Positions 14,104-30,651 are shown, numbered from the stretch's first letter. The stretch: 64,000 nucleotides of DNA from Xiphophorus maculatus (GCF_002775205.1 NC_036456.1:20609968-20673967), one strand, 5' to 3'. The notes: generated by a model from the sequence alone, not told the origin. Translations and numbers: made by a program.

Positions 14104-14970
14104 GTAAGTTCTGCAGCTTTCAGGTTCAAAGTTCTGAAATTAAAAATGAAAATCGTAACAATAATAAAATCTGATCCAGTTTTGTGATTTAATGATAAAA
14201 ATAGAGAAAAAATGAATAAATAATTGAATTATAATAAATAATTTTACTTTCTAATAAACAATAACTGATATAATTGGGTTTATTATGTAATAATAGTTAT
14301 TACTACTAATAAATAAATTATAATAATTTAACTGTTGATCCTGTAATAATGTGGATGAAAACTGATTTACTTCAATAGTTTAGTAATTTCTAAATAATAG
14401 TCATTACTACAAATGAACAAATAATTATTGATAATACATAATTAGTTTAATAATAAATAATTTTACCTGTTAAATCTTTGTTAATGAGGATGGACTATTG
14501 CACTAAACCTTTAATATTTTTCATCAGTAAAACTAAATATTTTGTGGCTCGTCTATTAAAATATGAATTCAGGATCATTTTGGATCATTAAAGATTCTCA
14601 TCCTCTTCCAGGAAATAATTAGTTTCAAACTGATTCTGAAAATATAATTTAATCTGAAGCGTTTTCCTGAGCGGGACAGGTGGGGGGCTGACAGGAAGTA
14701 GACGAGCATCACTTCCTGTTGAAGCTCTCAGTGAAACTGGAGCCATGTTTAAACACTGATGAAGTTTTTCTTAATATTAATGTTAAACTCCAGAACACCA
14801 GTTCTGTTTTACATCTTTGATTCTGAATATTTGTGACATATTTAAAAACCCATTTTTACATTTATTATGAATTTAAAAATGTTTATTTTAAATTCATAAT
14901 AAAAACTCATCTAGTTTGTATTTTTGATAACAAACATTGAAAAATATTTCTGATGATTTTATTTTTCAGG
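14104..14970 (+). other. Predicted intron 1 of the natriuretic peptide gene
   Basis: Very AT-rich (TAATAATAAATA runs), with no open frame and no recognisable repeat. It ends in a good pyrimidine tract and AG. Confidence 0.45.
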
Positions 14971-14999
14971 TTGTAATTTATTTTTGTCTGCAAATAAAG

Positions 15000-15475
15000 A
15001 TGGCCGCCGCCTCCTCCGCTCCGGTGGGCCTCCTGCTCCTGCTCCTGGTTTCCGTGGAAACGAGGCCTTCACCTCAGAACAACGAGCAGCAGGTGTGTCC
15101 TTCATACTGTGGCTCTGCCAGCTGATTGGTCGGTCAGGTCATGTGACTGATGTTACCTGCATGTTTGTCCAGGTGTTTCTCTCTCTGTTCGGCTCTCGCC
15201 TCGCCTCCCTCATCGAGGCCACGCCCCCGCCTGATGACATCACAGAGGGCTCCGCCTCCTCACCAACCTCCCCGCCTCTGCTGCTGGCCCTGAGTCGCCA
15301 CGGTAACGTGAGCGGATTGGCTGGCAGACAGGAAGTGGTGCCCCGGCTCTTCCTGGACTTCCTGCGGCGGCGGGCGAAGACGAGGAGGCGGAGCCACAAG
15401 GCCACGGCGGGAGGAAGAGGATGCTTCGGGATGAAGCTGGACCGCATCGGCTCCATCAGCGGCCTGGGCTGCTAG
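15000..15475 (+). CDS. nppc: C-type natriuretic peptide precursor
   Basis: The product is a secreted hormone precursor acting through guanylyl-cyclase natriuretic receptors. Two coding pieces, 15000-15092 and 15173-15475, give 131 residues. Residues 1-21 are a signal peptide (LLLLLLVSVETRP). A propeptide follows with basic processing sites (FLRRRAKTRRRSHK), then the mature peptide GRGCFGMKLDRIGSISGLGC. The 17-residue ring CFGMKLDRIGSISGLGC ends exactly at its second Cys and the stop codon, the hallmark of C-type peptides. Compared with the usual CFGLKLDRIGSMSGLGC it has Met for Leu and Ile for Met. Teleosts carry several C-type paralogs. Position beside eno3 suggests the form often called CNP-1, but the number is not proven here, so the symbol is generic. 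A variant signal ATTAAA at 15791-15796 may end the transcript. Confidence 0.93.
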
Positions 15476-15654
15476 GGACGGTTACCATGGAAACACCGCT
15501 GCTTCTCGCAACTGAAGATGACCCTGCATGACCTCTGACCTCCAGGCGGAGATTTCATGCTGGACGATACTAACCAGAGCCGGCTGAGCTCAGGATGATG
15601 CTAATGCTAGTGACCTTTGACCTGCCGGCTGCCTGCAGCCAGCAGAGATGTGTG

Positions 15655-15775
15655 TGACCTGTAGGTGTGTGTGTAGGTGTGAGTGTGTGACCTGTAGGTG
15701 TGTGTAGGTGTGAGTGTGTGACCTGTAGGTGTGTGTGTAGGTGTGTGTGACCTGTAGGTGCGTGTAGGTGTGTGT
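15655..15775 (+). repeat. GACCTGTAGGTGTGTGTAGG tandem repeat in the 3' UTR
   Basis: Four to five copies of an irregular TGTGACCTGTAGGTGTGTGT unit lie between the natriuretic peptide stop and its ATTAAA signal, so they probably belong to the 3' UTR. Confidence 0.75.
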
Positions 15776-15796
15776 TAGCGCTGACGAAGAATTAAA

Positions 15797-16690
15797 CTGA
15801 ACCTGATTTCCACTTTCTGCCTCTTTCCTCGTGATACCATCAGTTCTGTTCGGTTCTGTTCGGTTCTGTGACATCAATCCCTCCTGCACTAAATCAGCCC
15901 CACAGCATCATGCTGCCACCACCATACCTCACAGCTAGGATGTTCAAGCTTCCCCTCTGCTCATTATGTCCCAGTCTGTGGTCTCATCAGAGAACAGGAA
16001 GGTTTGGTTTCTTCCTTCCAGCCTGAGGAAATCAGATGAACTGAAGTTAATCCAGACTGATTGGTTTAGTTTGGTTTAATCTCACAGTAAACATCTAACA
16101 TGCATTTAAAATCAAACTGATCTGATTAATAAAATAGTTTTTTATCATCAGTCTGACATAAATGTGAATAATTGTAATTATAATCAGAAAAGCTGGAAAA
16201 CAGAAAGAGAGAAATTATCTAGTTTTACTCCCATAATCACAACATTCATACTTTCAGTTAGTACCATATTATATCAATCTAATTATCGGAAAATTCACTA
16301 AATAACTAGTTATTAATCACACTGATTTAATTTCATGATGCATTCAGTCCAAAACCAGAACCAGTTTCTGGGTCAGCTGCTGAAAAAACGATTCTAACCC
16401 AGACCTGTGGAAAGGTTCTGATCCAGCTGTAGTATCAGAACCATGATGCCTTCCTGGTTCTGGATGGCTCATCCGGTCCTGGTTTGTCCTCCATCTGAAG
16501 GGTCCAAGATGATTTCAGCTCAGTTTAGACTCTTTCTGTTGACTAAATTAGGTCCAAATCGGTTGATAATAGATATTTAAATTAAGGTCTAAGTTTGAAA
16601 GGAATTCTTCCAACATGACTGAATGTTCGTGTCTTAGTTTGTGTATAAAGTTTATTTCATTCCGGTGAAATGAAATGAACGCAGTTCCTC
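15797..16690. other. Intergenic region, natriuretic peptide to SERP gene
   Basis: Mostly AT-rich with no gene. The stretch 15895-16020 contains CCCCACAGCATCATGCTGCC. Reversed, this reads GSMMLWG, resembling the transposase block around the second catalytic Asp of Tc1/mariner elements, so it may be a small Tc1 remnant (weak). Confidence 0.4.
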
Positions 16691-16695
16691 TCCTG

Positions 16696-16710
16696 CCACC
16701 AGGGGGCAGC
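16696..16710 (+). promoter_or_regulatory. CTCF-like motif upstream of the SERP gene
   Basis: CCACCAGGGGGCAGC matches the vertebrate CTCF core. Similar words recur at 33841-33855, 41416-41430 and 44716-44730. The sequence shows the motif only, not binding. Confidence 0.45.
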
Positions 16711-16736
16711 AGAGACCCTGCGGCGCTCCGACCAGT

Positions 16737-16746
16737 GTCACGTGAC
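16737..16746. promoter_or_regulatory. Palindromic E-box GTCACGTGAC in the SERP promoter
   Basis: A perfect 10-base palindrome about 215 bases before the SERP start codon. It equals the core bound by MiT/TFE factors (CLEAR motif) and USF. Whether it is used cannot be seen. Confidence 0.5.
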
Positions 16747-16952
16747 CGGGTCAGTTCCTCGGAGTTCAGTTAGCACCAGCTAACAGCTAGCGCCGATTCC
16801 TCGGAGGTTACTTACGGAGGGGAACCAGACCCGAGCCGAGCCGTTCACCACTCCCGCCCCACAGCCTCCAGCCTGCGCTGCTGCTCTCTCTGACCAGGTT
16901 CTGACCCGGTTCCGACCCGCTCCTGTCCGGCTCCGGTAGTTACGGTGGGAAC

Positions 16953-21298
<4,346 letters not shown>

Positions 21299-22299
21299 TG
21301 ACCTCTGACCCCAGAGCCAAGCCTGCCTTCATCACCCCGCCCTGCACACACACACACACACACACACACACGGGCGTTTCTGGCTTTGTGGGGATTGTAA
21401 ATTATTGGTCTCCATGAACCTGAACTCTGAAATCTGGCCTGGACACTGGGTCACTGAAGACGTGTCCCCACCGTGAAGAAGTAATCCAGTTGTGGACACA
21501 CGTCCTCAGTATAAGGACGTGTGTCCACAGCTGTCCTGCTGATGTGTCCTTGTATCTCTGATTGTCCTCATGTTGCTGAGTTAGAGCCCTGGTCCCTACA
21601 GAGGCAGAAAGACCAGAACACACACACACACGTTCCTGTGGAGTTACACTCATTTCTCTTCCTTCTGTTACTACAGAACATTGTTTTTTTATCATTATTA
21701 TTATTATTTTCTGCACTGCTGCTGGTGATGAACTGATGGAGTTGCTGGTATCTGATGAAGTCTTAACTGTTTTCCTTCCAGTCGTCCAGCCGCCTGCTGC
21801 TGATTTAGAGGGAGATTCTGTTGTTTCTGAACCCGGTGAAGCTTTGATTGGTCCCTCAAAGTTCAGAGTCACCGTCGGTAATAATTATTTAAAAATATTT
21901 ATGAAGAGTCTGCAGTCGGCCCGTCCCTGAAAGCCATAACGCTGATGTTTCAGCAGAGGATCAGAAAAACGGGGCCAGTTGTTTACTGCTCTCTGTTAAG
22001 CTGTGACCGTTAACTCTTCCTCTGTATTTCACAATAAAAGCGCAGCATGCTCTGTCCTCTGGTATAATGTGACATAACCATAACAGAAGCTGATTGCAGG
22101 GCGAGTTGGTTTCCGTGGGGATAAGCAGGATTTCTCTTTAATGCTCTGGAAACAGCAGCTTTAGCTCCGCCTCCATCTCTGATCTGCAGGAAGTGAATTT
22201 TACTGTAAAACTGATGACAACAAGCTCCCTGCTGCAGCTGTTTATGTCTCCCCCTGCTGGACGATTTCTCCACTTTTATACAAAATAAAACTTCTGATA

Positions 22300-22730
22300 T
22301 TTTTCTCTATGCGCCTCTGAGTCTCGTCTTTCATTCGTTATGCTGCTTAGATCAGCAGTTGGAGTTCAGACCGGTCCGACGGCAGGTTCCGGTCAGGATC
22401 AGGGTGAAGGAGATGTTAGCATCTGTTAGCATCCTGAGGCTATACTGTGAAAAACTTACTTTAAATAGTCCAGTTTCACCGTTCTGTTGAAAGATTCTAA
22501 AACTTCATGGTTTATCACAAAAATCTTTAAATATAATTTATCTGATTTATATCACATCATGGAAAATGATCAGATTTAAATACATTACAAGTTTTGAGAA
22601 CAAAGACACGAAGTCCTGCTTTCAAACTGAAAATGTGTTCTCTCGAATTATGGCAGTAAAGTTCCACCATACACCTTCCTCTGGATCAGATCCATCATCC
22701 TCCGTTGTAGCCCCGCCCTTCTCCGTTGCT
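22300..22730. other. Intergenic region, SERP to camta2
   Basis: No gene or clear repeat. The last 60 bases become GC-rich (CCCCGCCC at 22711), marking the camta2 promoter. Confidence 0.5.
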
Positions 22731-22736
22731 ACGCAG

Positions 22737-22744
22737 TGACGTCA
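22737..22744. promoter_or_regulatory. Palindromic CRE (TGACGTCA) in the camta2 promoter
   Basis: A full-length cAMP response element lies 12 bases before the first ATG of the predicted first exon, in a GC-rich region. It is close to the expected start of transcription. Confidence 0.5.
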
Positions 22745-22781
22745 TAGACATCGAACATGGCGGCTGAGCTGAAGGCGGAAG
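22745..22781 (+). other. Predicted first exon of camta2, with an upstream ATG
   Basis: ATGGCGGCTGAGCTGAAGGC begins at 22757 and runs to a donor (AAG|GTAAAT) at 22781. Spliced to the acceptor CTCAG at 23628, this frame ends at a TGA at 23658-23660, giving an 18-codon upstream ORF just before the main ATG at 23672. The GC-rich, CRE-bearing context fits a first exon, but the link to camta2 is inferred. Confidence 0.5.
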
Positions 22782-23420
22782 GTAAATGAGCTTTAACTGG
22801 CGTTTTATTTGTGAGCTGCTCCGGACTCGGTTCTGTAGGTTCGGTTCCTGCCGGTTTATTTTCCGGTGTGTCAGCAGCGGCAGCGGGCGGAGGGCTGGCT
22901 GCGGGCGGAGCTGTCTCACCCGGAGCTCCAGCCCTGCAGCTCGGCTGCTACAGGTGTTGATCCACCGCTGTTATACTCCAGAATATCACCGGTACCTTCC
23001 TGCTGCCTACAGCCCGACAGCGGCAGGGTTCGGTTCTTGTCGGGGTTCATAGCTGTCACTGCTTCGTTCAGCCTGTAAGTCAACGCTGCGGAGCTGAGCA
23101 GCTTCCCGCCGTTAGCTCCGAACAGAACGGGAGCAGCAGAACTCCCACAGCCGGGGAGAAGCGCCGAGAGGCGGCAACCGCAGCTAGGAGAGTCCGTGGC
23201 CTTCCAGCGGCCTCCTGGAGGAGGTTCTGGTTCCGTGAGGGAGAATGGACCGATTAGGCTGATTTAATCACTATTGTTGTATAATTATTAAAAGTGTCTC
23301 ATTTAATAAGTCGCATTCAACATTCATGTGTTTCAATATAAGCACGTTTCGAACCGGTTCCGATCCAGGTGTGATGCGGTGAGGTGTGTGTTCCCTGTTT
23401 CAACATGTTATATAAGTCTG

Positions 23421-23453
<33 letters not shown>

Positions 23454-23536
23454 CGATGTACAGTGTCATTCAAACACTTTTCATGTAAAGTGGATCCAAA
23501 TTTGGCTGTTGCTAGGCAACTGGGCTCCACTGAAGG

Positions 23537-23578
<42 letters not shown>
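23421..23578 (+). repeat. CA and GT microsatellites before camta2 exon 2
   Basis: A CA run (23421-23452) and a GT run (23539-23575) face each other across about 85 bases and could pair as an imperfect hairpin. The GT run ends about 50 bases before the acceptor of the exon with the start codon. Confidence 0.85.
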
Positions 23579-23579
<1 letters not shown>

Positions 23580-23671
23580 TGCAGCTGATCGGGGTACTGA
23601 ACGGCTCTCTGTCTCTCTCTGTCCTCAGCGGGACACGGCACGTGGACGTCCATCCTGTGAGACCCGTCGCC

Positions 23672-26600
23672 ATGAGCAACAAGGAGATGGTTTCCACGGA
23701 GACAGGTCAGTGCCATCCACCTGCAGGTAAGAGCCAGGCTGCTCTTACCTACTTGTTGCCATGGAAACTGCATGTTTTCAACAGCGTCACCGAAGGTGTT
23801 TCAGCTGTGCGCCTTGGATGGGAGACAGGCTGGAGGTTCTGCTCAGCCTGTCTCCGGCCTGATGAACCTGGGCTCAGTCAGTCGGTTCTGTCCAGAAGGC
23901 CCGGCGTGTCCTCGGCCTCCTGGGCCACTGTGGGGCCCACACCTCTTAATCCTGAGGTGATGTCAGAGGAGATGATGTCAGCATATAAGACTGACATCAT
24001 ACTGACTGAAGGTGGTTCTTACCTCGTCTTCAGTCTTCTGGTTGGTCTGGATGAACCACATCCTGGTTCCTGGAGGTGTTCAGAGAACGTCTGGACAGAA
24101 CCAGAACCTTCGGGAGGAACTGTGACTCCTTCTGATCCGAGATCATTTAGACCAGGGGTGTCCAACTCCAGTCCTCCAGTCGCTGTCCTGCCGTGTCTAG
24201 ATGTGCCACAGGTAGAAAACACAGGAATCAAATGGCTTTATTGCCTCCTTATTGGGTAGATAAATCCTCCAGAGTTCTGCTGATGACCTAATTATTCTGT
24301 TCAGGTGGTGCAGCAGAGGCTCATCTAGACACGGAGGAGATGATGGTGCTTGGCGACTGGTTGGACTTGGTGCCTCTGGGACTGGATGGATGGATGGAGG
24401 GATGGATGATGGATGGATGGGTGGATGGATGGATGATGGATAAATGGATGGATGGATGGGTGGGTGGATGGGTGGATGGATGGGTGGATGGATGGGTGGA
24501 TGATGGATGGATGAAGCTCTCTGTTCAGGGTGTCTTTGACCTCATACCAACAAACACTGTTCAGTAATAACTGTAGCTGTGACCCTGACTGACCCTGACT
24601 GACCCTGACTGATGAAAACATCACATTAACAATGATTTTCTCATAATAATTACAGGTAAATACCTCCAGGATTTTATGTTATGTTAGTCAGTGGTGATCC
24701 TGTTCTGACCCGGGTTCTGTTCTGACCCGGGTTCTGTTCTGACCCGTCACCGTCTGTGTTGTCAGCAGAGAATAAAGGCCAGAGGAAGGTGTTTGTTCCC
24801 AACAAGCTGCTGGAGTGTCTGCCCCGCTCGGCCTGCCTGCCTAACGAGCGTCTGAGGTGGAACACTAACGAGGTGAGGGGAGCGGGTTCTGACCAGATGT
24901 TCTGATCCATTTTGGTCCTTTTAGTGACTTCATCAATCAGGTTGGAAACAGGAAAGTAGAAACATCACAAATTTATTCTTAGATTATTTTGGGTAAAACG
25001 CCTCTTGTGTTTATATTTATCTGTCAAAACCTTTAAATAAATTCATTTTTCCCACTGAGAGCCTGAACCTGTTCCTGTGTCAGTTCTTTGAAAGAGCCGT
25101 CCCTGTGTCGGTTCTTTAAAGAGCCGTTCCTGTGTCGGTTCTTTAAAGAGCCGTCCCTGTGTCGGTTCTTTAAAGAACCATCCCTGTGTCGGTTCTTTAA
25201 AGAGCCGTCCCTGTGTCGGTTCTTTAAAGAGCCGTCCCTGTGTCGGTTCTCTGAAAGAGCCGTCCCTGTGTCGGTTCTTTAAAGAGACGTCCCTGTGTCG
25301 GTTCTTTGAAAGAGCCGTCCCTGTGTCGGTTCTTTAAAGGGCCGTCCCTGTGTCGGTTCTTTAAAGAGCCGTCCCTGTGTCGGTTCTTTGAAAGAGCCGT
25401 CCCTGTGTCGGTTCTTTAAAGAGCCGTTCCTGTGTCGGTTCTTTAAAGAGCCGTCCCTGTGTCGGTTCTTTAAAGAGCCGTCCCTGTGTCGGTTCTTTAA
25501 AGAACCATCCCTGTGTCGGTTCTTTAAAGAGCCGTCCCTGTGTCGGTTCTTTAAAGAGCCGTCCCTGTGTCGGTTCTTTGAAAGAGCCGTCCCTGTGTCG
25601 GTTCTTTGAAAGAGCCGTCCCTGTGTCGGTTCTTTAAAGAGCCGTCCCTGTGTCGGTTCTTTAAAGAGCCGTCCCTGTGTCGGTTCTCTGAAAGAGCCGT
25701 CCCTGTGTCGGTTCTTTAAAGAGACGTCCCTGTGTCGGTTCTTTGAAAGAGCCGTCCCTGTGTCGGTTCTTTAAAGAACTGTTCCTGTGTTGGTCTGCAG
25801 GAGATCGCCTCCTACCTGACATCCTTCGACAGACACGACGAGTGGCTCTGCTGCTCCCTGAAGACCAGGTACTGTCCTGAAGAAACGCCTGCCAGACGGC
25901 GCGCAGGGCGTCACGGTCTCACCTGTCATGTTTGGGTGTTTCAGGCCGAAGAACGGCAGCATCATCCTCTACAACAGGAAGAAGGTGAAGTACAGGAAGG
26001 ATGGCTACTGCTGGAAGAAAAGGAAGGATGGGAAGACGACAAGAGAGGACCACATGAAGCTGAAGGTCCAGGGCTTGGAGGTAGGCAGCGCCCCCTGCAG
26101 GTCATGTTGAGTCACACACAGGAAGGTTCAGACAGGGTGGTGGAGGTCAACCAGTGTCTCTCTGCTGTTCCAGTGCCTCTACGGCTGCTACGTCCATTCC
26201 TCCATCGTGCCAACATTCCACAGACGATGCTACTGGCTGCTGCAGGTCAGAAACACACACAGTACCGGCTCGGACCGTCTCAGGGTCAAACCCAGAGGGG
26301 GCTGACCTCCTGAGGGGGCCGACCTCCTGAGGGGGCCGACCTCCTGAGGGGGCCGACCTCCTGAGGGTCAACCCTTGATGTAACGTTTTCTTGATAGTAA
26401 TACTGTTTGAGATGTAATCTGGCCTGCTCTGTGGACTGGATCAGAACCATGCAGCCTGTTGAAGCGCATATCTTTGATCATCAGAGCTGGGACCTGCTGT
26501 GTTTCCCTGCAGAACCCAGACATCGTGCTGGTCCACTACCTGAACGTGCCGTCGCCAGAGGATTCTGGGAGATGCAGTCCTTTGCTGTGCACGGTGTCGG

Positions 26601-29600
26601 ACCGCCACGACACCCTGAGGTGGAGCCGGGACGACCTTCTGGGCCAGCTGAAGCCCATGTGTACGGCGCCGAGCAGACCGGCCGGTCCGACCCGGGTTCT
26701 GGCTGGAGTTAACCCTTCCTCTCTTTGTTTCAGTCCACAGCATCAAGTGCTCCATGGGTTCTGGGGAATTCAGCATCGAAGAACTGGTGCAGCACATCCT
26801 GGACCGGCAGAGAACCAAACCACAGCCCCGTACACACGCCTGCCTCTGCAGCACCAACCAAGGTAGGAGGTTCCATGACATCACTCTGACATCACTCTGA
26901 CGTCACTCTGACCGCCACCCATCTCTTCATGTCCACAGTGTCACCAGGAGTGAACATTCCCCACCGCTGCAACAGCACCAAGCATCGGATCATCTCCCCC
27001 AAGCTGCCGCCGTCCTCCTCTGGACCCGCCGCCTCCCCTCCGTCCTCAGAACCAGGAGAGTCAGGGAGAGGAGGAGGAGGAGAGAGCAAGATGCCTCAGC
27101 TGCAGCCTCAGAGCCCTGCGTCTTCCTCCAGCCCTTCATCCACGTAAGGCTTCATTTTGTGACCCCACTTGGTGCCTCCTGACCCCCACAGGGCTCCAGA
27201 CCTTCACTTTGGGAACCGCTGGTCTAATAGACGAGGTCTGAGATGAACCAAGCTGTGGGCTGGAGACTCACCATGGAAACTGTAGCATAGCTCTGTAGCC
27301 TAGCTCTGTAGTTTAGAGCTGTAGACGTAGTTCTGTAGCGTAGCTCTGTAGCCGTAGTTCTGTAGCGTAGCTCTGTAGCCGTAGTTCTGTAGCGTAGCTC
27401 TGTAACCGTAGCTCTGTAGCCGTAGCTCTGTAGTCGTAGCTCTGTAGACGTAGTTCTGTAGCGTAGCTCTGTAGCCGTAGTTCTGTAGACGTAGTTCTGT
27501 AGCGTAGCTCTGTAGCCGTAGCTCTGTAGCCGTAGTTCTGTAGCGTAGCTCTTAGCCGTAGCTCTGTAGCGTAGCTCTGTAGTGTAGCTCTGTAGTGTAG
27601 CTCTTAGCCGTAGCTCTGTAGCTACGATGGAGGAATGGACGTAACATCCTGTCTGAACCGTTTTGAATTCGTCTTCTGCTCCACAGTTCAGGCTCATCGC
27701 CGCCCCGAACGCACAAGGCCGCCATCGCTGTTCGTAACCAAGGCAACGGTTTCTACCACAACCGCCACAGCAACTTGGCCGCCGTGGCGCTGCCTCAGAA
27801 CGCGGTCATCGTCATGGCGACAGCCGCTACCCTACCAGGGGGGAGGGAGGGCGGGGGCGCTCCGCCAGAGGAGGCGGGGTCGAGGAGGAGCTTCGGGTCG
27901 CTGCTGCTCTCCCCCCCCCTTCCTCCCCCTCCTGGTAAACCCCCCTCTCCCTCCCCGCCCTCCCCCACTGCCCCCGCCCCCATCCAGACCACCCTCTCCC
28001 TCACCCTCCTGCCCTCCCCAGTCATCGGGGGGCTCCTCCTCACCCCCTCCTCCTCCCACCAGTCTCCCACCCCCCCTGCCGCCTCCCCTCCGTCTCCCCA
28101 TTCCTTCCCGCCTCCCCCACCCCTCCCCCCGGCCTTTGACCCCGACTCCTTCCTGAACTCCCCCAAACAGGGTGAGACCTATGGGGGCCCCCCCCCCATG
28201 TGCTCCCCCTCCATCCGGACCTCCTCCCCCCTCCCTCACCCGTCCCTCTCTCTCTCCCTGTCCCCCACCACCTCCACCCCGGCCTCCTCGGTCTCCCCCC
28301 CCTCCTCCCTCTCCTCCTTGTCCACCTCCCCCTCCTCCTCCACCTCCCCCCCTTTGTCGGGCCCCCCCCCCCTCGCTTGCCCTCTCCCTCTCTCCCACCT
28401 CCTCCGTGGCGCCGCCCGTCCTGCCGCTCTGCCTGGAGCTGGGCGCGCTGGGGGAGTGTGACGGGGTGAAGGAGGAGTCCCGCTCTGAGGAAGAGGAGCT
28501 GGAAGAAACTGATGATGATGATGATGAAGGCAGAGCCCCGCCCACCAAGCTGGTCCTGCTTCAGGTGAGCCGGGTTCCACTGGGACTACTTCCTGAGGCC
28601 GTATCCTTCCTCTCACCCGTCTCTCTGACTCCTTCCGTTCAGACAAGCCACGCCCCCTCCAGCCCGTCTCCTAGGCAACACCCAGACAGCGGCTCCGCCC
28701 CCCTCCTGCTGGTCTGCCATGACGGGTCAGGCGAACCGTCCCGGCCCACCAATCAGATTCCGGCACCGCCTGAAGGGCAGCAGCCATTGGTCCTGCCGTC
28801 GTCCAATCGGCTGCCCGGACCTGAAGCTCCGCCCCCTGCTGAGAGTTTCCATCAGCCCGTGGAGCTGCCGGCAGCTGTTGCCATGGAGACGGCCTCCCTA
28901 GCAACGGCCCAGGTGAAGGAGGAGAGGAGGCGGCGCTACGACTCCGAGGACGCCTGCATGGACAGCCAGGAGGAGGCGGAGCCTGAGGAGCTGGACATCT
29001 CCTTCGACAGCCAGTTCCCCGACCTGATCTCTGACCTCATCACCGAGGAGCCGGGCCCCGCCGCAGCCCCCCCAGCTCCGGCTGCGTTCCCCACCGGCGT
29101 CCGCTACGTGGTTCCGCCGCAGCCGTCGCCGTCCTCCTCCTTCCTGCCGTTCCCCCAGCCGCTGCCCGCCGCTGCCCGCCTGGCCGCCATCACAGACTTC
29201 TCCCCAGAGTGGTCCTACCCAGAGGTGAGCGTCCCGCACTAGGCGACTGGTCCAAACGGTTCTGGTTCCGGTCCCAGCTGCTGTTCTCTCTGCAGGGCGG
29301 AGTGAAGGTTCTGATCACCGGGCCGTGGAGCGAGCCGTCGGGTCGGTACTCCTGCGTGTTCGATCAGAGCGCCGTCCCCGCTTCCCTCATCCAGACCGGG
29401 GTTCTGCGCTGCTACTGCCCAGGTACTGACCGCTAACGGGCAGGGCCGGTTCTACAGGGGCTGGTTCTACAGGAGCCGGTCCTGCATGGGTCGGTCCGGT
29501 TCTATAGGGGTCGGGGTTGGGTTGGCGGGTCCAGACTGTCGGAACCTCCTGGATGATGATGATCTTTGAATCATCTGGATGAAGCCCGGATTCTTGTCCA

Positions 29601-30651
29601 TCCTGTGGAGGTTCTGATGGACCCGTCTGTCTCTGGGTTCTGATGGACCCGTCTGTCTCTGGGTTCTGATGGACCCGTGTGTCCCTGGGTTCTGATGGAC
29701 CCGTGTGTCTCTGGGTTGTGATGGACCCGTCTGTCCCTGGGTTCTGATGGACCCGTGTGTCTCTGGGTTCTGATGGACCCGTCTGTCTCTGGGTTCTGAT
29801 GGACCCGTGTGTCCCTGGGTTCTGATGGACCCGTGTGTCTCTGGGTTGTGATGGACCCGTCTGTCCCTGGGTTCTGATGGACCCGTGTGTCTCTGGGTTC
29901 TGATGGACCCGTGTGTCTCTGGGTTCTGATAGACCCGTCTGTCTCTGGGTTCTGATGGACCCGTCTGTCTCTCCTGTGTTTCAGCCCATGAGGCCGGCCT
30001 GGTGTGTCTGCAGGTTCTGGAGTCCGGCGGGTCGGTGTCGTCGTCGGTTCTGTTCGAGTACAGAGCGAGGAACGCCAGCTCTCTGCCCAGCTCCCAGCTG
30101 GACTGGCTCTCATTGGACGGTCAGTACCTGCTCTTCCTCACCCTCCTCTTCCTCCTCTGCTCGTGCCAACACTGACCTGCAGGAGGCGCCGCTGGTGCAG
30201 GAGCAGGTTCTGGTTGGGTTCTGGTTTGGTTCTGATTGATGCTCCGTGTTTGGTAGAAGCAGCCGTGTTTCCTTCAGACCGATAGACGTGGAGTTACCAT
30301 AGCAACCTGAGTGAGTTCAGTAATCTGAGTATTCTCCAGGCTGGTTGAAGCGGTTCTGGACCAGATGATCCTCTCAGGATCTCAGCCTCTCCCTGCTGGG
30401 TTTGGGTCTTCAGGATCGGCTGGTCACCATGACGACCATCAGCCTGCTTCACTGGTCCCAGTCAGTTGATGCTTACGGTTTAGTGGTTCTGCTGCTCTTC
30501 CTCATCCTCTTCATCAGGAGGAAGAGGAGCAGCTTCACCTGTCAGCTGGTTTTATCTGGACTCAGAACCAGAACCGCAGCCGGCCCAACAGAACCAGCTG
30601 TGGTTTTATTTCTGTCCTGGAGGGATCAGAGCAGCTGCTAGCAGGGAGTCC

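Noticed and set aside
27795-28646. Long minus-strand open frames rich in Gly/Glu opposite camta2
   Set aside because: They are mirror images of the Pro/Ser-rich camta2 coding exon, with no splice or domain support.
29571-30113. 180-residue minus-strand frame of GPSEPRD/VHQNP repeats
   Set aside because: It is the translation of the 27-bp minisatellite; the period divisible by three keeps it open.
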